Made by a program: the position numbers and the translations under genes. This document shows positions 41,249-51,889 of a stretch of 64,000 nucleotides of DNA, piece after piece. Every line of letters begins with the position of its first letter. Position 1 is the first letter of the stretch. Location of the stretch: NCBI RefSeq assembly GCF_000292525.1, contig NZ_AEYF01000040.1, forward strand, positions 1 through 64,000, read 5' to 3'. The DNA comes from Rhizobium sp. CCGE 510 (GTDB lineage: Bacteria; Pseudomonadota; Alphaproteobacteria; Rhizobiales; Rhizobiaceae). The notes beneath the pieces are model-generated. The model was given only the letters and a program-made list of their open reading frames with translations, made no database searches and was not told the origin of the DNA.

Positions 41249-44200
41249 ATGTCGAAGGGTATTATCGCAAATTCGGTGATGAATGCGGCGGCAGGCATGT
41301 TGCTTTTGCTGACGGGCTTCGTGTCATCGATCATCACGGCGCGGCTGCTCGGGCCGGAAGCCAACGGCATTGTCGCCTTCTCGCTCTGGCTGGTGGTCAC
41401 GGGCGCCTCGATTGCCGAGCTCGGTTCCAGCATCACGCTGTTGAAGACTCTGCCGCAACTTTCGGCAGAAGGATACGACGCGCGCCGCCGGCGCGGTTTT
41501 GCCGCCATCCTCGTCAGCTTCATGATGTTCTCGACCGTCGTGCTGCTGGCGCTCTACGCTCTGTTCTTCCTGACCTCCGAGGAGATGCACTGGGCCGATA
41601 CCGCGCCCTCCGTCGCTCTGGTCACCGGCGTGCTGTTCTTCGTCCAGGCGATCGGATCCTTCGTCAAATTCTACCTGATCGGCGAAAAAAGGCTTGGTGC
41701 CTTCTTCCGGCTGACGGTCGCCGTCTCGATCTTGCAGCTCGCCGGTGTTGCCGTCGGCGCCGTTTTCTATGGCGTCGAGGGTGTTCTCGTCGGTTATGCG
41801 CTCGGCCAACTCGTGCTGTTTTTCGCCACACTGCCGATCCTTCTTTCGCGGCGCGACTGGTGCGGAGTGTCGCTGAAATCGCTCGCCTCCTCCTCCGTCA
41901 TCCTGTCGATCCAGTTCATCATCGATTCCATCTTCCTCAATCGGCTGGAACTGCTCTTCCTCCAGCAATTCTGGTCGGTGGAGATGGTCGGCTACTACGC
42001 CGTCGGCCTGTCGATCGCCAATATCGCCCTTCAATTGCCGATCCAGATGACCGGCAGCCTGCTGCCCTATTATTCCGAGCGGCGGCACAGCAGCGACGAT
42101 TCGACCTTGCCGGTCGAAGTCTTCGCCGCCGTTACCCGCAGCATGGCCTATATCGTCTTGCCGATGAGCCTCGGGCTTGCCGCGATCTCCAGCGAACTGG
42201 TGCTTGTGGTGTTCGGCGAGGCGTTCCGCCGCAGCGGCACGGTGGTGGCGCTGCTGGCGCTCGTCGCGCCCGCCTATACCTTCATGCAGATCCTCAGCCT
42301 CTACCTGTTGTCGATGGACCGGGCTCGCTCCCGCCTGAACATCAGTGTGATAGGTGGCCTTCTCATGGTAGCGGGTTGTTTACTGATCGTACCTAGGCTT
42401 GCAGCCGAGGGTGCCGCACTCGTGCGCATCCTCGTTTTCGTTGCGATGTCGGTGATGATGATCAGGCAGACAGGATTCGGATCCCAGCTTTCGGGTCTCT
42501 ACACAAGTCTGACGAAGGTGACGCTTGCCTCCGTGCTCTGCGCTTGCGGCGCGATTTCCGTGCTGGAATTCCTCCATGGCCCGGCCGGACTGCTCGCTGC
42601 AATCGTCGCCGGTGCATTCTGCTATTTCGCCGCGCTCCGCGTGCTCCGCGCCGTGCCGGGCGAGGATGTCGACGTCATGCGCTCCATTCTTGAAAAGATG
42701 CCGTCGCTGCTGCGCCGGCCTGTGGGCTACGCGATCAATTTCATTGCGCCGCGGCTTCCCGGCGATCCCGATCGCGCCAAGGTCGCGCCCGGCGAATTCT
42801 CGCTCGAGCCGGCCGAGGGTGCGGGACGCAGCGCTGCCATGCCTGTCGTGTTCGACGGCACGGTCGGGCTGTTCATGCCCGAGAATCCCCTAGTGAAGAA
42901 GCGATCGGCGGCCGTGCTCTTTGTCAGCCCGTGGGGTTTCGAGGAGATGTGCAGCCGCAAATTCTTCCGCGTCGCGGCCGAGCATTTTTCCGACATCGGC
43001 GTGCCGAGCCTGCGCTTCGACTATCGCGGCACCGGCGATGCGCTCGATTTCGGCGCGCTGCCGGCAAGGCTGGAAACCTGGGAAAATTCGATCCGCGCGG
43101 CCGCCGCCAAGCTGAAATCGCTGAGCGGCTGCGACCGCATCATCCTCATCGCCCAGGGCCTCGGTGCGACACTTTCCCAGCGCGTCGGCGCCTCGATCGA
43201 CGGCGTCGACAGCCTGGTCATGCTGGCCCCGGTGCTGAGCGGCCGGGCCTATCTGCGTGAACTCAACATGTGGTCCAGGATTATCGACGCCGATCTCGGC
43301 CTCGGCAAGGAGCACGTCCAGACGGCGAAGGTGCAGATCGCCGGGTTGGTCATGCCCGAGGAGATCGCTGCCGAGCTCGGCAAGCTCAGTATCGCTTCAC
43401 CGCAGGGGCTTGCAGCCTCGCGCTATCTGATCCTTGAACGTCCCGCCAAGTCCGAGGATACCGGCTTTGCCGATGCGGTGAGGGCGCTTGGCGCCGAGGT
43501 CGAGCAAGGGCCTTTCGAAGGCTATGACGAGCTCGCCACAAATCCGCTGTTTGCCAAGACGCCGATGGATGTCATCGCGCTGTTGACGACGTGGCTTGAG
43601 GCAACGACGAGGGAGACGTCCGCAGCCCATTCATCGGCAGCGATCGAGAACCCGCCGCTTGCGGGCGACGGTTTTACGGAGATGCCGATCCGTTTCGGAA
43701 GCCATGATCACCTGGTCGGCGTGGTCAGCCGGCCGCTGGGCGAGATCAAGGGCAATGCCGTGCTGTTCCTGTCGACCGCCTATGACCGGCACGCCGGCTG
43801 GGGGCGGACGACGGTCGATATGGCCCGCGAGCTGGCGCGGCAAGGCGTCGTTTCGCTGCGTTTCGATTCCGCCAATGTCGGCGACAGCCCGCCGCGGCCG
43901 GATGCACCGGAACAGGTGCTTTATTCGGATACGCAGACCGCGGACGCGGTCGCCTCGCTCGATCTGCTGGAAAGCATTGTCACCGGTCCGGTCATGGTCG
44001 CCGGCCGATGCAGCGGCGGTTATCTCGCCTTCCGCGCTGGGGTTGCCGATGAACGTCTGAAGGCCGTCGTGTCGATCAATCCCTTCGTCTATTATTGGGA
44101 CCCGAAGATACCGGTGCGCAAGGAACATGTCGTTTCCGTTCCCCGCAGCCTGGATGACTACGGACAGCGCCTGGCGCGGCTCGATACGCTGAAGCGGCTG

Positions 44201-44560
44201 TTGCGCGGCCAGGTGGATGTGGTTTCGGCGCTGCAGAATGTCGTCATCGCCGCCGGCCGCCGGCTGTCGCCGTGGATCGCGCCGCTGCTGGAGCTGCTTC
44301 CCGACCGACGCCATATCGCCCGCGAGGTCAGGCATTCTTTCGCACTGTTCGGCAAACGCAAGGTGCCGCTGACGCTGATCTACAGCGAGGGCGATGTCGG
44401 GCTCGACCACGTCTATTTCCATTTTGGGCCGCGCGGCGCCAGGCTTTCCCGCTATCCGAACGTGCGGTTGCTGATGCTGCCGGATGCCGACCACAATCTG
44501 ACGCCGCCGCAGTCGCGCAAATTCGTGCTGGACGAAATCATTCGTCTAGCGAGAGCGTGA
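41249..44560 (+). CDS. Fusion: Wzx-type flippase plus two alpha/beta-hydrolase domains
   Basis: The 1103-residue protein has three parts. Residues 1-500 are a polysaccharide flippase with about 12-14 helices (opening ANSVMNAAAGMLLLLTGFVSS). Residues about 530-780 are an alpha/beta-hydrolase whose nucleophile elbow reads AQGLG, with Gly637 where Ser belongs. Residues about 805-1100 are a second hydrolase with elbow GRCSG, nucleophile Cys921, and likely partners Asp1049 (SEGDVG) and His1082 (DADHNL). A Cys triad suits thioester exchange. Flipping a lipid-linked glycan and moving an acyl or aminoacyl group onto it is an inference. The DNA is one uninterrupted frame, so the fusion is real in this assembly. 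Confidence 0.85.
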   Translation: MSKGIIANSVMNAAAGMLLLLTGFVSSIITARLLGPEANGIVAFSLWLVVTGASIAELGSSITLLKTLPQLSAEGYDARRRRGFAAILVSFMMFSTVVLLALYALFFLTSEEMHWADTAPSVALVTGVLFFVQAIGSFVKFYLIGEKRLGAFFRLTVAVSILQLAGVAVGAVFYGVEGVLVGYALGQLVLFFATLPILLSRRDWCGVSLKSLASSSVILSIQFIIDSIFLNRLELLFLQQFWSVEMVGYYAVGLSIANIALQLPIQMTGSLLPYYSERRHSSDDSTLPVEVFAAVTRSMAYIVLPMSLGLAAISSELVLVVFGEAFRRSGTVVALLALVAPAYTFMQILSLYLLSMDRARSRLNISVIGGLLMVAGCLLIVPRLAAEGAALVRILVFVAMSVMMIRQTGFGSQLSGLYTSLTKVTLASVLCACGAISVLEFLHGPAGLLAAIVAGAFCYFAALRVLRAVPGEDVDVMRSILEKMPSLLRRPVGYAINFIAPRLPGDPDRAKVAPGEFSLEPAEGAGRSAAMPVVFDGTVGLFMPENPLVKKRSAAVLFVSPWGFEEMCSRKFFRVAAEHFSDIGVPSLRFDYRGTGDALDFGALPARLETWENSIRAAAAKLKSLSGCDRIILIAQGLGATLSQRVGASIDGVDSLVMLAPVLSGRAYLRELNMWSRIIDADLGLGKEHVQTAKVQIAGLVMPEEIAAELGKLSIASPQGLAASRYLILERPAKSEDTGFADAVRALGAEVEQGPFEGYDELATNPLFAKTPMDVIALLTTWLEATTRETSAAHSSAAIENPPLAGDGFTEMPIRFGSHDHLVGVVSRPLGEIKGNAVLFLSTAYDRHAGWGRTTVDMARELARQGVVSLRFDSANVGDSPPRPDAPEQVLYSDTQTADAVASLDLLESIVTGPVMVAGRCSGGYLAFRAGVADERLKAVVSINPFVYYWDPKIPVRKEHVVSVPRSLDDYGQRLARLDTLKRLLRGQVDVVSALQNVVIAAGRRLSPWIAPLLELLPDRRHIAREVRHSFALFGKRKVPLTLIYSEGDVGLDHVYFHFGPRGARLSRYPNVRLLMLPDADHNLTPPQSRKFVLDEIIRLARA

Positions 44561-44580
44561 CCGGAATTCAGCGGGCTGGA

Positions 44581-45759
44581 TCAGATGCTTTCGACGGCGA
44601 CGATATCCAACGATCTGTAGAGATCGATATAGCGTCCGGCGACGATATCCCAGGAATAGCCGCGCGCGGCGTCGAGAAGCCCAGCGCGAATGGTCTCAGT
44701 TTGGCGCGAAAGACCTTCATAGGCCGCTTCGATCGCTGTGGCGGCGGCCTCAGGATCGGTGAAATGGGCAAGCATGATAACAGGATGCCGCTCGGCAAGT
44801 GTTGCGAAGGCATCGTTGGCGTTCAGCACCGGCAGCAGCCCGGCGCTCATCGCCTCAAGCGCCACCAGGCCGAAACCTTCATATTCCGAGGCGGAGGCAA
44901 AGAGCGAGGCATCCGTGATGATCCGCCGGATGGCGCCGTTGTCGGGTGACACGTGCAGGGTGACGTGGCGGTTAAGTTTCCGGCTTTCGATCGCGGCTTC
45001 GACGTCCGCTTGGTTCAGATCGGATTCGGCGCCGACGATGTCGAGATGCCATTCCGGGTCGCGGGTCTTCAGCATGACCATCGCATCGAGCAGATAGTCC
45101 AGCCGCTTGTTCACCGAGAACCGGCCGATGGTGACGATGCGGCGCTTTGCCCGGCGCGAAGCGGTGTCGGCGAACTTGCCGATATCGGCGCCGTTTTCGA
45201 TCAGCAGGCTGTCGGGCACGATTTCCGAAAACTGTTTGAGGTCGGAGGCGCTGCAGCAGACGACACGGCGATAGGCCATCGCCGACGCGCGAGTCAGCGT
45301 CCTGAACCAGATCTTCTTGATCGCCGCGTACTTTCGCGTGTGGAAGAAGCCGCCATGGGTGGTGACGATCATCGGCTTGCGATGCAGCAGTCGGCCCCAG
45401 GCGAGCGCGTCGAAGAAGAAGTCGATGGCATGGACGTGCACGAGATCGGCATCGGCGAGATGACGGAAAACCTTAGGCGCCAGCGGATAACGGCTGCTAC
45501 CGGACCAGGGGATGCGCACTACCTCGATACCGTCGATGTTTTCGCGCGGCGGCAGCTTGTCCTCCGGTGTGGTGAACAGGGAATCGAGCGTGACGACGCG
45601 GACGCGATAACCGCGCCGGACAGTCTGGCGAGCGAGATTGGCGACCACGTCTTCCAACCCGCCGCGGTTGGGCAGGAACTGGCGCACGACATGGACGATC
45701 AGCGGCGCCGTTTCCGGCTGCGCCTTCTCGCGCACCCTATCTGCCTCGAGGATCGCCAT
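44581..45759 (-). CDS. Glycosyltransferase family 4
   Basis: The 392-residue GT-B enzyme has an N-terminal acceptor domain (HVVRQFLPNRGGLEDVVANLARQTVRRGYRVRVVT) and a nucleotide-sugar domain (TIGRFSVNKRLDYLLDAM, SEYEGFGLVALEAMSAGLLPV with the GT4 E-x7-E motif). It faces the flippase fusion, with only 20 bp between the stop codons, and is likely part of the same surface-glycan pathway on a separate transcript. The ATG at 45759 has AGGTGG in front of it; 45780 is an alternative. Confidence 0.88.
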   Translation of the reverse strand: MAILEADRVREKAQPETAPLIVHVVRQFLPNRGGLEDVVANLARQTVRRGYRVRVVTLDSLFTTPEDKLPPRENIDGIEVVRIPWSGSSRYPLAPKVFRHLADADLVHVHAIDFFFDALAWGRLLHRKPMIVTTHGGFFHTRKYAAIKKIWFRTLTRASAMAYRRVVCCSASDLKQFSEIVPDSLLIENGADIGKFADTASRRAKRRIVTIGRFSVNKRLDYLLDAMVMLKTRDPEWHLDIVGAESDLNQADVEAAIESRKLNRHVTLHVSPDNGAIRRIITDASLFASASEYEGFGLVALEAMSAGLLPVLNANDAFATLAERHPVIMLAHFTDPEAAATAIEAAYEGLSRQTETIRAGLLDAARGYSWDIVAGRYIDLYRSLDIVAVESI

Positions 45760-45907
45760 TTTCCACCTATCGCTGCGCACGTTGCCCCGAGTTGAGGCGG
45801 GACTCTTATAGCAACGACCAGATCTCTCCGGCGTTAAGCCGCGGTTTAAGCGGCCTCCCGAAAGGCGATTCTTCGCGAAAAAGGTTAACCGCGTCTGACG
45901 GGAAATC

Positions 45908-46006
45908 AGAGCATTTCCGTTTTTCTTCGAATCACGGAAATGCTCTGTCTTTTGTTTTTACGCAATTCCGGACGCAAAACCGCTGCACACTTTTGCTGGA
46001 ATTGCT
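45908..46006. repeat. RIME-like intergenic repeat
   Basis: AGAGCATTTCCG...CGGAAATGCTCT is followed by ACGCAATTCCGGACGCAAAA...TTTTGCTGGAATTGCT. A two-palindrome unit just downstream of the RAM-domain gene. Confidence 0.75.
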
Positions 46007-46243
46007 TTAGAACGCCTTGAAGGTCAGGGTCGTCAGCGAGCGGACGATGCCGGGAATATTGGCGATGTTGTCGTTGATGAATTTGCCGATATCCTGGCCT
46101 TCCTCGATGTAGACCTTCAGCAGCAGGTCGTAGTCGCCGCTGGTGGAATAGAGCTCCGAGACCAGTTCGGTCTGGTAGATGGCATCGGCGACCTCATAGG
46201 TCTTGCCGGGGGCGCATTGGAGCTGGACGAAGATCGGCTTCAT
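46007..46243 (-). CDS. Stand-alone Lrp/AsnC ligand-binding (RAM) domain protein
   Basis: The 78-residue protein consists only of the RAM domain (VQLQCAPGKTYEVADAIYQ, STSGDYDLLLKVYIEEGQDIGKFI) and has no helix-turn-helix. Such small proteins bind amino acids and form decamers or modulate full Lrp proteins. The ATG at 46243 follows AGGAAATCCCC. It lies beside the lysine-catabolic genes and could sense an amino acid of that pathway, which is inference. Confidence 0.88.
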   Translation of the reverse strand: MKPIFVQLQCAPGKTYEVADAIYQTELVSELYSTSGDYDLLLKVYIEEGQDIGKFINDNIANIPGIVRSLTTLTFKAF

Positions 46244-46312
46244 GGGGATTTCCTGCAAAGGGTTGGTTGGCGGCATAATGGTCGAAAGCGCCATGCCGAT
46301 GCAAGCCGTTCG

Positions 46313-47215
46313 TCACGCGGCTGGATTGGCGGCCGCTTCCGCGACGATCCAGTCGCGAAAGGCGGCAAGCGGCGCATAGTCGGCCCGCTCGGGCGGAAAG
46401 GCGAGATAATAGCGCTCGCGGCTTTCCATTTCACGGTCGACGGCGGCGACGAGATCGCCGCGGCGGATCTCCTCCTGCATCAGAAATGTCGGCAGGAGGG
46501 CGATGCCGAGGCCGGCGATCGCCGCTTGGGCGGCGGTGGCGAACTGGTCGAAGAGCATGCCGTGCACGCTTTCGAAGGAAACGCCGTTGACGGCGAACCA
46601 TTGCTCCCAGGCGTCGGGACGCGTCGTCAGGTGCAGCAGCGGAACCGAAAGCAGATCCTCTGGCCTGGAGATTGCGTATCGCTTCAGGAAATCAGGGCTG
46701 CAGGCCGGTACCGTGCGCTCCGACATCAGAAAGGCCAGTTCGGCGCCCGGCCAGTGCGGATGGCCGAAATGGATGGCGGCGTCGATCGAATCGAGGCGGA
46801 AATCGAAGGGCGAAAGCCGGGTCACCAGATTGATGGTGACGCCGGGATTGGCGGCGAGGAAACGCCCGAGGCGTGGCGCCAGCCAGCGCGTGCCGAAGGT
46901 CGGCAGGATGGCGAGATTGAGCGTGCCGCCATGCGGATTGGCGCGTAGGTTGAGCGAGGCACTGGATATGCGCCGCAGCGCCTCGCGGATTTCGCGGGCA
47001 TAACTGTCGCCGGCAAGCGTCAGCCGCATGGTCTGGCGTTCGCGCAGGAATAGCTCGACGCCAAGCTGCTCCTCCAGCGCGCTCACCTGACGGCTGACGG
47101 CGCTCTGGGTCAGATCGAGTTCACGCGCCGCTGCCGTCACGCTGCCGGTGCGGGCGACCGCCTCAAAGGCGGCCAGATGCGAAATCGACGGCAAAAATCG
47201 TCTTGAAGCGAACAT
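46313..47215 (-). CDS. LysR family transcriptional regulator (GcvA-like)
   Basis: The 300-residue protein has an N-terminal winged helix (LAAFEAVARTGSVTAAARELDLTQSAVSRQVSALEEQLGVELFLRE) and a type 2 periplasmic-binding-like effector domain. It diverges from the hglS-like gene across about 107 bp and probably activates the lysine/pipecolate genes. An ATG at 47221 is an alternative start. Confidence 0.92.
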   Translation of the reverse strand: MFASRRFLPSISHLAAFEAVARTGSVTAAARELDLTQSAVSRQVSALEEQLGVELFLRERQTMRLTLAGDSYAREIREALRRISSASLNLRANPHGGTLNLAILPTFGTRWLAPRLGRFLAANPGVTINLVTRLSPFDFRLDSIDAAIHFGHPHWPGAELAFLMSERTVPACSPDFLKRYAISRPEDLLSVPLLHLTTRPDAWEQWFAVNGVSFESVHGMLFDQFATAAQAAIAGLGIALLPTFLMQEEIRRGDLVAAVDREMESRERYYLAFPPERADYAPLAAFRDWIVAEAAANPAA

Positions 47216-47322
47216 GATCATTCCGTTTCAGAATGAGCTATTTCCAAAATATCGATATTTCCGGCTTTGGGGTGCTTGTAAAGAGATGCATCCTGCAAAA
47301 GCGGAATGAGCCGGAGTTCCCA

Positions 47323-48735
47323 ATGCCGAAAACCTTCGTTTCCACAGACCGCATCCGTTCGCTTTTCACCGAGGCGATGTCGCAGATGTACCGGGCGGAG
47401 GTGCCGCAATACGGCACGCTGATCGAACTGGTGGCGGATGTGAATGCTGGCTGCCTCGAAAACGACCCCGAACTGCGCGCGCGCCTGGCCAGCGCTGGCG
47501 AACTCGAGCGCATCGATGTCGAGCGCCACGGCGCCATCCGGCTTGGTACGGCAGAAGAGCTTTTCACCATTCGCCGGCTGTTTGCGGTCATGGGCATGCA
47601 GGCTGTCGGCTATTACGATCTTTCGGTTGCCGGCGTGCCTGTTCATTCCACCAGCTTCCGGCCGGTCGACGAGGCGGCGCTGAACGTCAATCCATTCCGC
47701 GTCTTCACCTCGCTGTTACGGCTGGAGCTGATCGAGGACGAGGGGCTGCGCGATGAAGCGGCGGCCATTCTGGCGGCACGGCGCATCTATACGCCGCGCG
47801 CCATCGCGCTGATCGAGCGTCATGAGCGGAACGGCGGGCTGACCGAGGCGGAAGCGATGGAATTCGTCGCCGAGGCGCTCGAAACCTTCCGGTGGCACGG
47901 CGAGGCGACCGTCAGCGCCGAGACTTACAAACGGCTGCACGATGCACACCGGTTGATCGCCGACGTCGTCAGCTTCAAGGGGCCGCATATCAACCACCTG
48001 ACGCCGCGCACGCTCGATATCGACGCGGTCCAGGCCCGCATGCCGGAACGCGGCATCACGCCGAAGGCCGTCATCGAAGGGCCGCCGCGCCGTCATTGCG
48101 ATATTCTGCTGCGGCAGACGAGCTTCAAGGCGCTGGAGGAAAGGATCGGCTTTTCCGGCGACGACGGTACGAACCGGGGTACGCATACCGCCCGCTTCGG
48201 CGAGATCGAACAGCGCGGCGTGGCGCTGACGGCAAAGGGCCGGGCGCTCTACGACCGGCTGCTCGCCTCGGTGCGCGGCGAGGTGCAGGTCGGCGCCGGC
48301 GGCGCCAAAGCCGGCGCCTACGACAACGAACTCGCCGAGCGTTTCAAGGCGCTGCCGGACAGTTGGGACGAGCTGCGCAGGCAGGATCTGGCCTTCTTCC
48401 GCTATTTCGCCACGCCAGCTGGCATTGCCGCAGCCGTCCGCGGTACGCTGGCCGGCGATCCCGAGGCGCTGATGGCCAAGGGTTATCTCGCCTTCGCCCC
48501 GATCGTCTATGAAGACTTTCTGCCGGTCAGCGCAGCCGGCATCTTTCAGTCGAACCTCGGCACCGACCAGCAGCAGAATTATGCGACCCGGTCGAACCGC
48601 GACGCCTTCGAGGCAGCACTCGGCGCGACCGTCCAGGACGAGCTGGCGCTTTATGCCGAATGCCAGGCGGCATCGCTGGATGCGGCGATGGAGGCGCTCG
48701 GTCTTGCGGGCCTGCAACTGAAGACCGTCGCGTAA
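47323..48735 (+). CDS. hglS: 2-oxoadipate dioxygenase/decarboxylase (HglS/YdcJ, DUF1338)
   Basis: The 470-residue DUF1338 protein belongs to the Fe(II) vicinal-oxygen-chelate family. The metal-site stretch GPHINHLTPRTLDID and the C-terminal YEDFLPVSAAGIFQSN are recognisable. HglS turns 2-oxoadipate into D-2-hydroxyglutarate in D-lysine breakdown, as shown in Pseudomonas putida. The neighbouring pipecolate oxidase and semialdehyde dehydrogenase genes agree. The ATG at 47323 (MPKTFVSTDRIRSLF) is preferred to 47233 because the earlier stretch has no domain match. Confidence 0.87.
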   Translation: MPKTFVSTDRIRSLFTEAMSQMYRAEVPQYGTLIELVADVNAGCLENDPELRARLASAGELERIDVERHGAIRLGTAEELFTIRRLFAVMGMQAVGYYDLSVAGVPVHSTSFRPVDEAALNVNPFRVFTSLLRLELIEDEGLRDEAAAILAARRIYTPRAIALIERHERNGGLTEAEAMEFVAEALETFRWHGEATVSAETYKRLHDAHRLIADVVSFKGPHINHLTPRTLDIDAVQARMPERGITPKAVIEGPPRRHCDILLRQTSFKALEERIGFSGDDGTNRGTHTARFGEIEQRGVALTAKGRALYDRLLASVRGEVQVGAGGAKAGAYDNELAERFKALPDSWDELRRQDLAFFRYFATPAGIAAAVRGTLAGDPEALMAKGYLAFAPIVYEDFLPVSAAGIFQSNLGTDQQQNYATRSNRDAFEAALGATVQDELALYAECQAASLDAAMEALGLAGLQLKTVA

Positions 48736-48802
48736 AATGGCGGCTTCAACACTTCATCATATGCGTTAGAGTACCGCGATTTCGTTCCGATCGGACTGAG
48801 CC

Positions 48803-50086
48803 ATGCTGAATGATCCGCGCTCCCACGGCCTCTGGGAAAAGACCGCAGCCGAACCACCGGCCACCTCGCCGCTTGCAGGCGCGGTATCGGCCGATGTCGT
48901 CGTCGTCGGCGGCGGTTACACCGGCCTGTCGTCTGCCCTGCATCTAGCCGAAGCCGGGTCGAAAGTGGTGCTGCTGGAAGCCAAGGAGATCGGCTTCGGC
49001 GGGGCGGGGCGCAATGTCGGCTTGATCAATGCCGGCATGTGGGTGATGCCCGACGATCTGCCCGGCGTGCTCGGCCCGGTGCATGGCGAACGTCTGCTCG
49101 AGCTGCTCGGCAATGCGCCGAAGCTGGTCATGGAACTGATCGACAGATACGGGATTGCCTGCGAACTCGAACGCCACGGCACGCTGCATTGCGCCGTCGG
49201 TGCGGAGGGGCTGAAGGAGATCGAGGAACGCGCGGCGCAATGGTCCGCCCGCGGCGCCGCCGTGACGCTGCTCGATGCGGCGGAGACGGCCAAACGCATC
49301 GGCAGCGATGCCTATACCGGTTCGCTGCTCGACATGCGGGCCGGAACGCTGCAGCCGCTGGCCTATGCGCGCGGTCTTGCCCACGCCGCCGTCAAATCAG
49401 GCGCCGCCATTCACACATCCAGCCCGGTCGTTGCAACGGAGCGTCGTGGCAGCCGCTGGAGCGTGAAGACCGAAAGCGGCGAAGTCAGCGCGGAATGGAT
49501 CATCGTCGCGACGGATGCCTATAGCACCGGGCCGTGGGAACAGGTGCGCAGCGAACAGGTGCATCTGCCCTATTTCAATTTCGCCACCGCGCCGCTCGGC
49601 CACAATCTGCGTCAGTCTATCCTGCCGGGCCGGGAAGGCGCGTGGGATACCAAGGAAATCCTCTCCTCCTTCCGGATGGATCAGGCTGGGCGTCTGGTGT
49701 TCGGCAGTGTCGGGGCGTTGCGCAATACCGGGCTTACCGTGCATAAGGGCTGGGCCAAGCGCGCCCTGAAGCGGCTGTTTCCTACTGTCGGCGATGTCGA
49801 ATTCGAGTGCGAATGGTATGGCCAGATCGGCATGACCGACAATGCGCTGCCGCGCTTTCACAAATTCGCGCCTGGGGTCATCGGCTTTTCGGGTTACAAT
49901 GGCCGCGGCATTGCGCCAGGCACGGTCTTCGGCCGGACGCTGGCGGAGCATGTCCTCGGGCGGCTTGCCGAAGCCGACCTGCCGCTGCCGCTGACTTCGC
50001 CGACCGAACCGAGCTTCCGCGCGCTGAAAGAACTATGGTACGAAGCCGGCGCTCAGGTCGCCCATTTCGCCGATGCCCGCTTCTGA
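48803..50086 (+). CDS. FAD-dependent oxidoreductase, L-pipecolate oxidase-like (AmaA)
   Basis: The 427-residue DAO-family flavoprotein has its FAD motif VVVGGGYTGLSSALHLAEAG near residue 35. FGGAGRNVGLINAGMW follows, and a C-terminal FAD-contact region reads GFSGYNGRGIAPGTVFG. In the lysine pathway AmaA oxidises L-pipecolate to piperideine-6-carboxylate. That role is inferred from the flanking hglS-like and AASADH-like genes, since DAO-family substrates are hard to read from sequence. Confidence 0.8.
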   Translation: MLNDPRSHGLWEKTAAEPPATSPLAGAVSADVVVVGGGYTGLSSALHLAEAGSKVVLLEAKEIGFGGAGRNVGLINAGMWVMPDDLPGVLGPVHGERLLELLGNAPKLVMELIDRYGIACELERHGTLHCAVGAEGLKEIEERAAQWSARGAAVTLLDAAETAKRIGSDAYTGSLLDMRAGTLQPLAYARGLAHAAVKSGAAIHTSSPVVATERRGSRWSVKTESGEVSAEWIIVATDAYSTGPWEQVRSEQVHLPYFNFATAPLGHNLRQSILPGREGAWDTKEILSSFRMDQAGRLVFGSVGALRNTGLTVHKGWAKRALKRLFPTVGDVEFECEWYGQIGMTDNALPRFHKFAPGVIGFSGYNGRGIAPGTVFGRTLAEHVLGRLAEADLPLPLTSPTEPSFRALKELWYEAGAQVAHFADARF

Positions 50087-50150
50087 GAACCGGTAGAGCT
50101 TCCGGGAAGCGAAACTCGCTTCTGAGAACAACAAGATTGGAAACACGACA

Positions 50151-51689
<1,539 letters not shown>

Positions 51690-51701
51690 CCAGCTACAAT
51701 G

Positions 51702-51733
51702 AAAGGCGGCGCTCAAGGAGGGTCGCCTTTTTT
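51702..51733 (+). terminator. amaB terminator
   Basis: AAAGGCG (51702-51708) and CGCCTTT (51724-51730) enclose a 15-base loop and are followed by further T. Confidence 0.75.
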
Positions 51734-51763
51734 GGCAAATCGCGATTTATTCCCGTTGTAATA

Positions 51764-51828
51764 TGAAATATTCAGTCAAGATATTGTGATGGCTTTTCCG
51801 ACCGAGCCAAACTTGAAATCTTCAGTCA
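51764..51828. promoter_or_regulatory. Two RirA-type iron-responsive operators
   Basis: TGA-N9-TCA occurs at 51764-51778 and 51814-51828, with nearly identical inner bases (AATATTCAG and AATCTTCAG). The RirA IRO consensus is TGA-N9-TCA. Two boxes 50 bp apart directly upstream of an Fe3+ importer make iron-dependent repression likely. Confidence 0.75.
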
Positions 51829-51889
51829 GGAAAAATATACGCCTCTCATCACCCTTGGAGACCTCGGGTGAGATCCCACGGAGGCCATC

